Positions 1 through 10,539 of a stretch of 64,000 nt of DNA are shown here, piece by piece. The notes beneath the pieces were generated by a model, which ran no database searches, had not been told where the DNA came from, and worked only from the letters and a program-made list of their open reading frames with translations. The position numbers and the translations under genes are program-made. Each line of letters starts with the position of its first letter. Position 1 is the first letter of the stretch. The stretch covers positions 992,001 to 1,056,000 of the forward strand of contig NW_020167520.1 of NCBI RefSeq assembly GCF_001641265.1. Reading direction: 5' to 3'. The stretch is from Pseudogymnoascus destructans (lineage: Eukaryota; Ascomycota; Leotiomycetes; Thelebolales; Thelebolaceae).

Positions 1-164
1 GCGCCGGTACAGGTGTTGGAGGTGGACCAGGCCCAGCCGCCGATGTATTCAGCACGGGGATTGATGGACTGGTCGACGCGACGGGGGATGGGCGCAGGTG
101 GCAGTTGAGCGGAGTGAGCGGTGGTGAGGAGGAGGGAGAGGGCGGCTAGGGTTGAGGAAAGCAT
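1..164 (-). CDS. N-terminus of a secreted protein (partial)
   Basis: An open frame starts at the ATG at 164-162 and runs off the left edge after 54 codons. The first ~19 residues (MLSSTLAALSLLLTTAHSA) are a typical signal peptide: a hydrophobic run followed by small residues at the likely cleavage site. The next stretch is proline- and arginine-rich, then comes a glycine/tryptophan segment (YIGGWAWSTSNTC) with one cysteine, so a secreted, probably extracellular protein is likely. The family cannot be named from this fragment. The codons are GC-rich like the other host genes here. Its 5' side holds a GAAGAT microsatellite, and a pogo element begins about 140 bp upstream of the start codon, so the native promoter may be displaced. 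Confidence 0.6.
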   Translation of the reverse strand, partial: MLSSTLAALSLLLTTAHSAQLPPAPIPRRVDQSINPRAEYIGGWAWSTSNTCTG

Positions 165-194
165 CGGTCTATTGCGGGGCGTGGGCGTGTATGT

Positions 195-239
195 GAAGAT
201 GAAGATGAAGATGAAGATGAAGATGAAGATGAAGATGAA
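195..239. repeat. GAAGAT hexanucleotide microsatellite
   Basis: About 7.5 perfect copies of the 6-mer GAAGAT lie 31-75 bp upstream of the secreted-protein start codon, on the opposite strand. On the coding strand it is a pyrimidine-rich CT tract of the kind found in fungal 5' leaders. Confidence 0.9.
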
Positions 240-441
240 ATATGGAAGGCTACCTTGTGGTGGGAGGCTGAGCCTATGGACACGGGTGGGAAAGGGGAAT
301 GGGTACTCGGTATTCCACCCACTCGCTTCGCTCGTAGGTGGCGACAGCGATCTGTGCACGCGACAGCGATATGTGCATGTACACCGCCACTTTGATACAT
401 AGATGAAATAATAATATTTGTCGTAACAACAACCCTCTACG

Positions 442-3073
442 ATGCCTTTGAATAGCGATCCAAGTCGAGCTGACCGTCTTATTGAGGCCCGGCAGTTCTA
501 CTTGTAACAACCAGATACTTATACAATTACTTGGGTTGCCCGCAAGTTTAATGTCAACCGTGAGACACTCCGACGACACATTACTACCCCTCTCCTTCCC
601 CGCGGGGGTCAAAACTGAGTTTTATCTCAAGAACAAGATACTGCAGTTTGTCAATTTATATATGACCAACTTAAGCGTGGGGTCCCTGCAAACTGATCAA
701 TGGTTTTACGGGCTGTTGCAGACTTGCAACCCGATTGTACGATCCCATCGCAACGGTGGTTACAACGCTTCCTTAAGGCACACCCTGAATTCCACTCGAT
801 TCATACGAAGACTTTAAATACGCATAAAAAGCAGGCACAAAAGAAAGAGGTATTTGAGGAATTTTTCCTTACATATAACGCACTTATTACAAAACACAAC
901 ATTAAGCCATATAACTTATGGAATGTTGATGAGACTGGCTACATGATTGGATGTTATAAATCTACAGCTGTTATTGTGCCGATTGGCGTAAAGCAATGGA
1001 CTGTTGATAATCCTGAGAATCGGCTCTCTGTTACTGTGATTGAGGGAGTAAATGCAAGTGGTACAGCAATTGCAGAAGCCATTATCATTCCGGGGAAACT
1101 TCATATGGACTCATGGTATAATGATAACCTTGAGCCAAATGCTCTTGTTATCGTTAATGAGAGTGGGTATTCAAACGACGACATTGCAATTCAATACCTC
1201 ATGCATTTTATTCAATATCTGCAGAGCATATGTCACTGTAATGGTGGGTGCACCAGATGTGAGAATCTAGCCACCCAAGGAAGGGATGAATTTACTAAGA
1301 CAACACACTGTCTTAGAAAACAGAGCCAAAGGGTCGTAGCTTAGACTATTCCACAACGCAGCAATCAGGTGTGTGATGTAGTGAAGTGGTTCAGACAAGT
1401 TGCAACAAATCTTGAGTCTGGGAACTCAAGGGTAAGTCAGAGGTTAACACCTCACTGACTTTTCAGAAACAAGGAGTAACAAGATGAATGCTTGGAAGCT
1501 TGGAAAAGACGTGGAAGTATGTGATAGTCGATTTACTATATTGTCTGCTTGCCCTTTCTTAAGGAAAGGGCAATCCTATTTATGCTAAAGGAATGTAGTT
1601 CTCTCATTTTCCAAGACTTTCCATGACTTACCAGGCTTGGTAACTGTAGTCGACGTAAGAGAATCCCATAGAACCATCTCTTAGGTTCGTAGCCTATAGG
1701 AAGTAAAAGGAGGTCCAAGGTCAGAGTACCCCTATAGACAAATTATGTCATAACTTAACCAATCTTGTGGGTAACTAAAGAGCGATGACATGTAATGAAT
1801 CATAGAGGTTCGTAGGAGCTTTTAGAGCTATCGTTCATGCTCCTAGGCCTCTAGTTGGTAGAGATATGTCATGTGGTAGTATGAGTGATGTCATGTAATA
1901 AATCATAGAGAGTTGTAGAGATATGCTATGTGGTAATATCGGCCCAGTAACTAAGGAGCAATGATGTGTAATGAATCATAGATGGTTGTAGCAATCGTTG
2001 AGTAGTATTGCTCTTGTTGTTGGTGTGATAAGCCAAAATATGTATAGTGACTTGTAGGTTTGAGGAGGAGATTTCCAAGTTTGCTCTTGAGTTTGATAGC
2101 AAACTGAGTGCAACAAATGTCAGTATGACAGGCACCAGACGACACCCGCCTCCTATTACTCGACGGCCATGACTCTCATAAAATGGAGCGCTTTCTCACA
2201 TTAGCAGAAGAGCATAACGTTGTTATTTGCTGCCTTCCTGCTCATACTACGCATCTACTACAACCTCTTGATGTAGCAGTTTTTAAGAACACTTCCATCA
2301 AAAGGCACTTGATCAAGCAGTACGTAGCTATGACTATGAGTATAAGCTACGTACGTTCCTTACCGACCTTCCACAAATCCGACGGCAATCCTTAACTGTC
2401 CGGACAATTCAATCAGGCTGGAGAAATGCAGGACTATATCCATATAATCCTCCACTAGTAATTGATAAAATACAAGAGACCCGGAATCAAACACCAGACT
2501 ATGAGCCATTTGCTTCGTACGACCGTATCTCAACTCCAAAAACTAGTGTGCAAACTATACAGGCAGTTAAACATTGGCAGAAGAGAGTAGAGGCAGCTTT
2601 CTCATCACCGTCAAGAGAAGGGTTTCAATCATTTGCATGTGGAACTACAGTTGTTTTACATCGGGCTGAGCTCTATAAGACCGAGCTTGACATTGTTACC
2701 TTACGGTCAGCAGAGCAGAAAACAGCAAAGGCAAGGGCACGGAAATCGCTACAGAAGGGGGGGCAGTTATATGCATCAGACGCCCGACTGTTACGTGAGG
2801 AGAAGGAAGCAAAATTACAAGCAAAGGCAGAGGCAAGAGTAGCAAAGGAATCAAAGCAAGTAGTAAAGCAGCTACAGGTGCAACAACGGAAAATTGAAAT
2901 CGAAGAGCGAAGGGTTGAGAGGAAGAGGGTAGCAGAGTGGAAGAAGGTTGGGTTAAAATCCAAAGTGATAATTTTTACGGTATGGTAAGGATCATAGTGA
3001 TAGTAACATTGAGATTAGTAGCGACAGTAGTAGTGGAGATAGTGATAGTAGCTCTATTGATTTTATTATTTAA
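442..3073 (+). pseudogene. P1 pogo transposase, broken
   Basis: This is the remnant of a DDE_1 transposase of the pogo/Fot1 group. Compared with the intact copy at 30312-32045 it keeps the CENP-B-type HTH (SQRWLQRFLKAHP), the first catalytic Asp in NVDETGYMIG, and after the interruption the segment THLLQPLDVAV with the third Asp. Damage visible in the sequence: TAA at 505-507, TGA at 616-618 where the intact copy reads CGA, a one-base loss near 1215, an 894-bp solo LTR inserted just before the second Asp block, local disruption near 2289, and an extra T near 2975 that shifts the basic C-terminus. The ATG at 442 matches the intact copy's start. It cannot make a functional enzyme, though its ends could still be mobilised in trans. 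Confidence 0.9.
1237..2130 (-). repeat. Solo LTR of the gypsy-2 family
   Basis: The sequence runs from TGTAATGGTGGGTGCACC to GTCAGTATGACA, the same ends as the LTRs of the full element at 34478-41200, but is 894 bp rather than 933 bp and clearly diverged. Five-base flanks GTCAC (1232-1236) and GGCAC (2131-2135) are a target duplication with one mismatch; P1 copy C shows the empty site. LTR-LTR recombination has removed the internal region. Confidence 0.92.
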
Positions 3074-3518
3074 TTATATAGTTATATAGTTGCTATATGA
3101 GGCTTATTTCTTTCATTTTGTGTGTTGCACATATCGCTGTCGCGTGCACAGATCGCTGTCGCCACCTACGAGCAAAGCGAGTGGGTGGAACACCGAGTAC
3201 GAGTAGAGGGGTTACATATGAGGTGGAGATGCGTGGATGATGGCTAAATTATCCGAGGGGCGATTGGCAACAAGGATCACCCGGACACCATACGTCAAAA
3301 AATATAATGTGGGCGTAACCCAGGATGAAAATTATCATGTCGATTTAGCAGATCGAATAGATAAGATATAGTCAGGAACATGATGCCTATAATCATGTCG
3401 ATGGCGGGGTGATGATATCCATGACGTCAAGACTGCTTCAAGATGATATTGAAAAAATACCTCCTTCCATGCCTGGCTTAAACAAACAAACCATATATCA
3501 CAGTCTTCATATTTTACA

Positions 3519-4341
3519 ATGAGCAAAGCCGAATCTTCTGCCACGTACGATGCTACCCTGGGTGGAGCTCTCACCACGAAGGACCAGGTCCTCAATGCTG
3601 GTGCTGCCACAATCCAAAACTTCGCCCCTGTTAACTCAATCTGCGCACACCTGAACGCCTTTCACGTCTACGCCTCCGATACCTCCCGTACTGTCGAAGC
3701 AAATCACTACTGCGCTCATCTCAGTGCCAACGTCAGACAGTGCCTAATCTATGACTCGCCGAAGAACCCCGCAAAGTTGATTGGAGTTGAATATCTGATC
3801 ACAAGGCAATTGTACGATGCGTTGCCAAAAGAAGAGAAGAAGCTATGGCACAGCCATGACTATGAGGTTCGAGACCGAAAAAAAGGAAGGGGATATGTTG
3901 GCTTACAGATCTAGGTTCGTTCAGGGATTGTCATCATGCCCAATCCTTTGGTTCCCGAGGGGGTCTGGGAGATCGCAGAAACAGCTGAGATGCGCGAGGT
4001 GGTTGGCTTATATGGCAAGACTTTCCATTTCTGGCAGGTAGATCGAGGGGACGAGCTGCCCCTTGGAAAGCCAGAGCTAATGATGAGCTTTACGAGGGAT
4101 GAGCAGGTGAGTCGCAACTCGTCAATATTAATTAAGCACATGCGAACCTGCGGCAATCCCGTTGCGGCGTCATCTTAAGAGGTATGATTATTACATGTGC
4201 TAATGGTTGTGCAAGGTACCATGGGATAAAGTCAAGGATCGAGACGAGCGCTTCGGAATTGACTCGACGAAGAAGCGGCACGCGAGGAATGATATCCCTC
4301 CCATGCCGCCTCATCAGGACGCGGATTCGTGTTGGAAGTAA
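3519..4341 (+). CDS. Oil-body-associated protein-like (OBAP, DUF1264)
   Basis: Three exons, 3519-3866, 3915-4106 and 4216-4341, give about 221 residues, close to the usual OBAP length. Family hallmarks are visible: FNAH-like ICAHLNAFHVYASD, EANHYCAHL, RQCLIYDS, LIGVEYLIT, KLWHSHDYEV, then in exon 2 YGKTFHFWQVDRGDELPLG and LMMSF, and in exon 3 the basic tail with RFGID. Known plant and fungal relatives associate with lipid droplets; the biochemical role is unsettled. Intron 1 (48 bp) opens with the unusual GTTCGA and the same GTTCG begins exon 2, but only its removal restores the family alignment. Intron 2 (109 bp) has GTGAGT and a CTAAT branch. The gene lies between a pogo element ending at 3197 and the Harbinger composite at 4919. 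Confidence 0.85.
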
Positions 4342-4918
4342 GGCAGTAGTTGCTACATCGGTTGCACAATGGGTCGGTTACAATGTCAAGAACCCCTCTC
4401 TGTGCGCACTGTTAGACTAGTTCTGTACGGAGGTAGGTAACGTTGAGGCGGTCTTAGATGTTCAGTCCCAATATCACAGTCAGCTCCTTTGTAGAGGAGC
4501 TGACTTGGCTGGGGCGGATTGGTACGAGCTGTTTAAGCCTATAGAACTTATCTCTTTACTGCTATTTGTGAGTGACTTGTTGATTTATTGCAGTTTGGAG
4601 TGATTGGATGCCTGTATTTTAATTATAGTTGCTGTAATCGCGGCTGTTATACATAGTCCGTCTTTAGACTTTTGGGTTGCACGAGTCCTAGGTATCACAT
4701 TAGAGCGATTCAGCAGTGTTCGACAGTCGTCGGCTTGACACTGCCTAATCCAGTGATGCCAAGCAGTACTAGAGTACTACTAGATTATATTAGTATTACA
4801 GCAATAGAATCCCTGTTTAGTACTTACCATACCTCCTAATTAGGCAATATCAAAAGTTTGGTGATATTGACTGTATTGATCAGTGTAGAAAAGTTGGATT
4901 ATGATCGGTCGTTAGATA
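4342..4918. other. Intergenic sequence, no gene seen
   Basis: This is the 3' flank of the OBAP gene up to the Harbinger-like terminal repeat. I see short direct and inverted matches but no frame with coding character and no recognisable transposon end. Confidence 0.5.
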
Positions 4919-5172
4919 ATTCTCCCCTTCCGGCCATACCCCCTACGGCGTTCCCTTTGTAATCCCCTATGTGACTAGAGCCCTTTGTTCCCTCTGTAAA
5001 ATACTGGCCTTTGATAAATTTTTCTACTTCAGTAAGTGCTTTGGAACTGGGCGGGTGGGGGGAGTGATGATGGCCGCCGGAAAAAGATACATCGCGGTAC
5101 GTCTATTACCATACCAATATATATGCAAGTGGAAGTACCTATATGTACCCTTTTGCGACTGCCACCACTGCA
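4919..5172 (+). repeat. Left long terminal inverted repeat of the Harbinger composite
   Basis: About 255 bp pairing with 10540-10793 in inverted orientation. It begins ATTCTCCCCTTCCGG and ends near the TGTACCCTTTTGCGA block. Small differences, mostly transitions, lie in its inner half. Confidence 0.85.
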
Positions 5173-5273
5173 AATTACCCCTATTCGACCACCACTTTCG
5201 TTATAAAATATCTTTGCGACGTAGCTACTATATTGTGTAAAAATAAAGGAGGTTATAGTAATATAACCTAATA

Positions 5274-6449
5274 TTGGATACTGAAGAGCTAGAGTTGATT
5301 GCTCTTACTGTTTGCGCAGCAGCCTTACTTGTTCGACGTCGTCACCGGCGCCGATATTATCGGTGGCTTATATGGTCTTTACATATAACTCAACGCCCAC
5401 AAGCCCGGATTACATACGAATATGAGAAGTTCAACTGGAATCTATGATCGTGGGGTAGTCAAAGTCCAGGGCGGGTAGTTCACAAGTTCCGGTAAGTAAT
5501 TGAATAGGGGTTGAGGTTTGGGGTATAGGTTCTTATACTATTAAGGTTTTCAATCGAGGAAATCACCTGGCTTGTGCCACTCCTTTGGCTTTATAAAATC
5601 GAATGGGGAGACCGGGTAAAGCCAGACTTAGAGACTGCTCTTTGTGTAGTCCTAGCTTGCCTTGCGTATCCAGGACGTTGGTCAACCTGCACTGATCTTT
5701 TTGGGCGATCGCCAGCATGGCTCTCTACAGTTTTCAACGACGTAATGAGCCACTTAGTACATGAGTTTGAGGCTGTACTCAAGTGGCACCCATACCTTAC
5801 ATACAAGAAGCTGTTACAATTCGAAGAAGCGATTGAAGACAGTGGTGGGTGTGGTCAAATATGGGGGTTCATCGACGGAACCTTCCAAGGCTTTTGTCGA
5901 CCAGCAGGAGACTCCAAAGTCCAGCGGCAGTGGTATTCTGGATATCAAAAGAAGCACGGAATGCACTTCCAAGCAATTGTAACCCCAGACGGGCTTGTAT
6001 TGTCCTTAATTGGACCATATAACGGACCCACAAACGACTGGCGAATATGGCAGGATTCTGGCTGCGTACAGCGGATCTGGCATACTATAGGAGGAAGAAA
6101 GTATTTATATCTTTATGGGGACCCTGCCTACTGTTGTATAGAGGGTATTCTAGCCCCATATACTTGCCCTCGTGGTCATCGATATCTTCCGCAAAAGCAG
6201 AAGCAGTTTAATAAGGTGCTATCGTCTGTAAGAATTGCAGTAGAGAACGCCTTTGGGTTAACACAACAATTATGGACATATACAGCATTTGACAAGGGGT
6301 TACAGTCACAATCGCAGCCTGTAGCTGCTCACTTTAAAGCTGCAATACTGCTGTCAAACTGTTATACCTGTATTTGTGGCAATTTGATCGGGACAAGGTT
6401 TCTAGTACCACCACCAACAGTAGAGGAGTATCTTTGTTATAATAGCTAG
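5274..6449 (+). pseudogene. Harbinger (DDE_Tnp_4) transposase A
   Basis: Exon 2 starts at 5546 and reads uninterrupted to the TAG at 6447-6449. It carries the DDE triad of PIF/Harbinger nucleases: Asp in WGFIDGTFQGF (codon 5874-5876), Asp in YGDPAY (6120-6122) and Glu in VENAFG (6243-6245). A 54-bp intron (5492-5545, GTAAGT...AAG) joins it to exon 1, which encodes the arginine-rich segment LLVRRRHRRRYYRW before YEYEKFNWNL. In exon 1 a TGA at 5445-5447 interrupts the frame, and no ATG is in place at the expected start (TTG at 5274). So the catalytic exon looks intact but the full protein does not. It converges on DNA-binding gene A, the usual two-gene arrangement of Harbinger elements. Confidence 0.85.
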
Positions 6450-6461
6450 CTACGATATATA

Positions 6462-7688
6462 CTAATTACTTGACTCTATCCAACCCTCAGCTTCGTTGAT
6501 CCCATTGTGCTGTGAGCTCTCAACTGGGATGCTTCGCCGGATAGGCCCATGAAGCGCTTGCTCAAGTAACGATATCATCGTTGACTGGCCTTTTTTGATT
6601 TCTTCCTGGCCTTCCTGAAGCTCCCGGATCTGGTAATCAACTTGCTGAAATTGCAACTTAATACTACTCGTATTAAGTCCTCCGTTCTCACTTTCCTGCT
6701 GTCTATCCTGCCGGTCTATATTACCTTGAGTATATCGGGCTTTTAAAAGCTCAACTAATGACTCAATACTAGTTGACGTCCGGTCTTAACCCTGTATATT
6801 CAAACGCTCGTCTAGGATCATTTTATTATAGGAAGGGGAAGATATTCGCAGGCGCTTCTTGCTGCTTCTTCCTTGACTGACTGACTGGCCACGAGCGGAA
6901 GAAGTGCTTTGATAAACTGGCATTGAGGTTTCAAAAGGAGACGAGTTGATAGAGCTGATGTCCTCACAGTTATCACTTTGTAGCTCTTCGTCGTCATCTA
7001 CGTCAAAGCCTGAGATCTCCTGCGGTCTTTGGCCAATAGACTTATCACGACTTTTTGGAGGATTCCTCTGGTATTTCCTCTTTGCCGCAAGGGCTACAGA
7101 GAGTGAGTCCCGGATATCCTGCGCCCGCTGTGACGAAGTGAGAACAGTATTTGCTGCCTCACTTCGCTCCTTATTAAGTCGCTCCTCCTCACCAACAACG
7201 TCAATCCAGTTATCAATCTGGACAGTCAATTCGCTCTCGCTGTCTGTCTGACTGGTCCCAAGACTGTCAAGGTATGCCCTCCTCCTTTCAGTTTCCCGGC
7301 GTAATACTCGGTGAAGGCTCTTATGCTGCTTGCCAGTTTCCTTCGCAAAGTCCTCTCGAAGATGGGACCAAAACCCAGTCTTGCTACCTGGTCGATACAC
7401 TTTGGCATTTCGATTTGCAAGCCGGAATAGGACCAGCACTTCAGCCTTCGTCAAAGGGGCCATCTTAGTCGGAGAGCCTTGAGGATCGCAGCTTTCTATA
7501 CGCTGCTGGGTTGAGAGCTGTGATACTTCTGGTGTTTCGGCTTCCATTTGCCCCTCAATCGTAGGCTGGATAGGCAGAGCAGGGCTTGCTCTGCCATCTT
7601 CTTCGAAGGTAGAGTATTGGCGATGTCTTTGGGGTAAGGATTGGGGCTCATAAGCCAGGAATTCGAGCAGCTTCGAGGCCATTATCAC
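6462..7688 (-). pseudogene. Harbinger accessory DNA-binding protein A
   Basis: A frame of about 408 codons begins at ATG 7688-7686 and ends at 6462, with a single in-frame TAA at 6788-6786 after 300 residues. The central part (MAPLTKAEVLVLFRLANRNA ... GFWSHLREDFAKETGKQ) resembles the Myb/SANT-like trihelix of the second Harbinger protein, which in known elements binds the terminal repeats and helps import the transposase. An acidic stretch (DVDDDEEL) and a basic KKRLR follow. The part beyond the stop (LQFQQVDYQIRELQEGQ) looks like a coiled coil. It is convergent with transposase A, with 12 bp between the stop codons. Assignment rests on position and the trihelix pattern. Confidence 0.65.
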
Positions 7689-7784
7689 TTATATAGAGCG
7701 ATGTATGTAAATACTGCTATACTACTGTATTCGCCTTACAATTACATGATGTCTATCCAAGGTAATTACTAACTTATATTCTAA

Positions 7785-7890
7785 CTACAATAGGAATCTG
7801 GCTGGCTGTTAGCCTTGAACAGATAACTAGATGGCTTTAGCAGCCAGGCCGTGACCTTGACCATGGCCTGAATAAGAAGGTGCCAAGCCG
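7785..7890 (-). repeat. Repeat R, uninterrupted copy
   Basis: On the minus strand this stretch (CTTGGCACCTTCTT, then GGCTGCTAAAGCCATCTAG, then a CTGTTC and CCTATTGTAG segment) matches 11045-11108 joined to 19948-~19985. It therefore shows the empty site of the Tc1-like insertion at 11109-19947. Its own identity is unknown. Confidence 0.6.
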
Positions 7891-7920
7891 CCAGTTTTTA
7901 AATCCTGCCACCACCCCCTG

Positions 7921-8813
7921 TGTCATACTGACATTCGTTGCACTCAGTTTGCTATCAAACTCAAGAGCAAACTTAGAAATCTCCTCCTCAAACCTACAAG
8001 TCACTATACATATTTTGGCTTGTCACACCAACAACAAGAGCAATACTACTCAACGATTGCTACAACCCTCTATGATTCATTACACGTCATTGCTACTTAG
8101 TTACTGGGCCGATATGACCACATAGCATATCTCTACAACCCTCTATGATTCATTACATGACATCACTCATACTACCACATGACATATCTCTACCAACTAG
8201 AGGCCTAGGAGCATGAACGATAGCTCTAAAAGCTCCTACGAACCTCTATGATTCATTACATGTCATCGCTCTTTAGTTACCCACAAGATTGGTTAAGTTA
8301 TGACATAATTTGTCTATAGGGGTACTCTGACCTTGGACCTCCTTTTACTTCCTATAGGCTACGAACCTAAGAGATGGTTCTATGGGATTCTCTTACGTCG
8401 ACTACAGTTACCAAGCCTGGTAATCATGGAAAGTCTTGGAAAATGAGAGAACTACACTCCTTTAGCATAAATAGGATTGCCCTTTCCTTAAGAAAGGGCA
8501 AGCAGACAATACAGTAAATCGACTATCACATACTTCCACGTCTTTTCCAAGCTTCCAAGCATTCATCTTGTTACTCCTTGTTTCTGAAAAGTCAGTGAGG
8601 TGTTAACCTCTGACTTACCCCTGAGTTCCCAGACTCAACATTTGTTGCAACTTGTCTGAACCACTTCACTACATCACACACCTGATTGCTGCATTGTGGA
8701 ATAGTCTAAGCTACGACCCTTTGGCTCTGTTTTCTAAGACAGTGTGTTGTCTTAGTAAATTCATCCCTTCCTTGGGTGGCTAGATTCTCACATCTGGTGC
8801 ACCCACCATTACA
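7921..8813 (+). repeat. Solo LTR of the gypsy-2 family
   Basis: The sequence runs TGTCATACTGACA to CACCCACCATTACA, 893 bp, in the opposite orientation to the other copies. Flanks CCCTG (7916-7920) and TCCTG (8814-8818) form a five-base duplication with one mismatch. It lies between the A and B gene pairs of the Harbinger composite. Confidence 0.92.
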
Positions 8814-8818
8814 TCCTG

Positions 8819-9180
8819 CTCTATCGCCAATTCCATCTCCATACCGAGCTTCTCCTTCACCACACTTATCGTCTTCTTCTCAGTGTCCTAAGAATCGCCA
8901 CCTACTTGCTCTAGAAGAATGAGAAGATCGTCTTTTGACTATGGTAGAAGTGCTTGTAGAAGCAGCTGCTTCAACTGCTGCTTCCTCAACTGCTGCTTCC
9001 TCAACTGCGTATTTAGATCCAGCAGTATTGCAGGAGCAGTTAGAAGCCCGTCTTAAGGCGCAAGAAGAGCGGCTTCAAGCTGCAATAGGTATGCAGCTTG
9101 AGGATCTTCGAAAAGAACAGCAGTTACTATTCTCTTCTTTTATACAGCAAGTACGGATAGGTATGGGGCAAGGGGGTTAA
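8819..9180 (+). pseudogene. C-terminal piece of Harbinger accessory protein B
   Basis: The readable frame ends at 9180. It has an alanine/serine/threonine repeat (AASTAASSTAASSTAY) followed by a likely coiled coil (LQEQLEARLKAQEERLQ ... MQLEDLRKEQQLLF). By position, 15 bp from the stop of transposase B and convergent with it, it is the counterpart of the coiled-coil tail of accessory gene A. The Myb/SANT-like part is missing; the solo LTR ending at 8813 and an apparent deletion lie upstream. It is not a complete gene. Confidence 0.5.
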
Positions 9181-9195
9181 CTTCTATATAGCTAG

Positions 9196-10357
9196 CTACT
9201 CTAATATATGTAAATACTCTTCAATTGATGGTGAAGTAACCTTGAATCGCTGTGATATTCCGTTACCACATATACAAGTATGGCAATTTGTTAGGAGAAT
9301 AGCGACTGCAAAGTACGCTGCTACTGGTTGACTGCCAGCTTTTAAACCCTTACTATAAGCTGTATAAGAGAATAGCTGTTCGACTCGACCAAAGCAGTTC
9401 TCGACAGTAATTTGTACTGTAGAGAGTGCGCGATTAAATGCTTGCTTCTCTAGTGATAAGTGGCGGCGTCTTCTTGAATAGGGGCACATAATACCAGTTG
9501 TACAATTTTACGCTGGATCACCATATAAGAATAGCCACTCAGAACCCTCTTTCCCATCCATAATCTGCTCAAGTCTGCCTCACAACCAGACTCTTGTCAC
9601 ATTGTCCAATCGTTTGTAGTTCCAAGAAAGGGTCCACAGATCGACGACGCAAGACCATCTGGCATTACTATAGCTTGCCACTGTTGAGCGTGCTGACACT
9701 TATGACAATTGGATACAGCACGTTGAGCTTCGTCAGGGCCAGAAGGACGGCAGAATCCTCGAAAAGTGCCATATACAAAGCCCCAGATCTGAGGGCATTG
9801 ACCAATATCCTCTATAGCTGCTGCGAATTCGTTCATCTTATATGATAGATGTGGCGCCCAGGCAAGAGTTGAACCAAACCGGGCAACTAAATACTGGCAG
9901 GTATCGTTAAATACAATACTCAACCAAGTACTAGATCGACCGAAGATCCAGATACTCGTACTCCACCGACCTGGGTAAGCTAGACGGGCAAGTACAACAC
10001 ATAAAGCAGTCTCTGGGTGGGCAATAACCCGACTACGATATACGATATCATCAAGGCGAAGGAGTGGTAGAAGCAGTTGGATTTCCTCAATTGAAAATCT
10101 ATATAGTAATTAGTATAGTATAGTATACTATTTAATTGAATAAGAAGGTATATTTACCGAAGATAATGCTTTACTTTAACTGGTGAATCCTGACCCCACG
10201 ATGCAAGACTCCAGGTCTTCTGCTCATATTCGAGTGGCGGCCGGTATCAACGCTGAGATCTTTCGAACTGAAGCTGGCGGCGGCGACGGCGTACCCGTAA
10301 AAGGAGTAGACTGGTAGCAATAGCAGCTATTAGTATTTGCTGTCTATGAACTGGCAT
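9196..10357 (-). pseudogene. Harbinger transposase B, inactivated
   Basis: Homologous to transposase A over its length (shared blocks TALCVVLA-LAYPGRWST, FGRS, IWGF, GTF-GFCRP, TNDW, LYGDPA, ICGN) but only about half identical. ATG at 10357-10355 opens an exon with the arginine-rich RVRRRRRQ, followed by an in-frame TGA before YEYEQKTW. An intron with GTAAAT donor matches the intron position of copy A. The first catalytic Asp is replaced by Tyr (GFVYGTF, codon 9773-9771), TAA at 9510-9508 follows LYGDPA, and the C-terminal part is shifted. Loss of the catalytic residue means it cannot cleave even where the frame is open. Confidence 0.85.
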
Positions 10358-10539
10358 TAGAACGCTGGTGTTGGTACTGGTGTTGGTGCTGTCATTTGAG
10401 AATTTGCAACACTTTAGAAGGTACTTGGTAGAAATGTGTCTATAACCAATTTTATATGGCAATTGCATCAGGGGTAAGTAATATTTCTAGCTAACAAAAC
10501 CTGTAAGCAGGAAAAAATCATTTTGGCAAGAAATGGGCG

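Larger units (their letters stand above)
306..3197 (+). mobile_element. Pogo/Fot1-like DNA transposon, family P1 copy A
   Basis: Inverted termini (TACTCGGTATTCCACCCACT at the left, its near complement at 3180-3199) are flanked by TA at 304-305 and 3198-3199. Inside each tip a 17-bp motif (CGACAGCGAT-C/A-TGTGCA) occurs twice at a 19-bp pitch (342-358, 361-377). The element would be about 2 kb but is enlarged by a solo LTR at 1237-2130. It is closely similar to copy C (61857-63738) and clearly diverged from copy B (30180-32170). Confidence 0.9.

Noticed and set aside
306..377. Closely spaced direct repeats resembling a CRISPR array
   Set aside because: Only two units per element end, mirrored at the other end and bounded by TA; they are transposon subterminal motifs.
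121..402. Open frame with an (MK)n repeat across the microsatellite
   Set aside because: It is an antisense reading of the GAAGAT repeat and of the secreted gene's 5' end, and it runs into a transposon terminus.
4917..4919. 3-bp TWA target duplication expected for Harbinger
   Set aside because: Left flank gives TAA and right TTA, which are not a direct repeat; only TA is supported.
8935..9180. AASTAASSTAASSTA repeat resembling an antifreeze or mucin-like protein
   Set aside because: Position and coiled-coil tail fit the second Harbinger protein; the Ala/Ser/Thr run is only a simple repeat.
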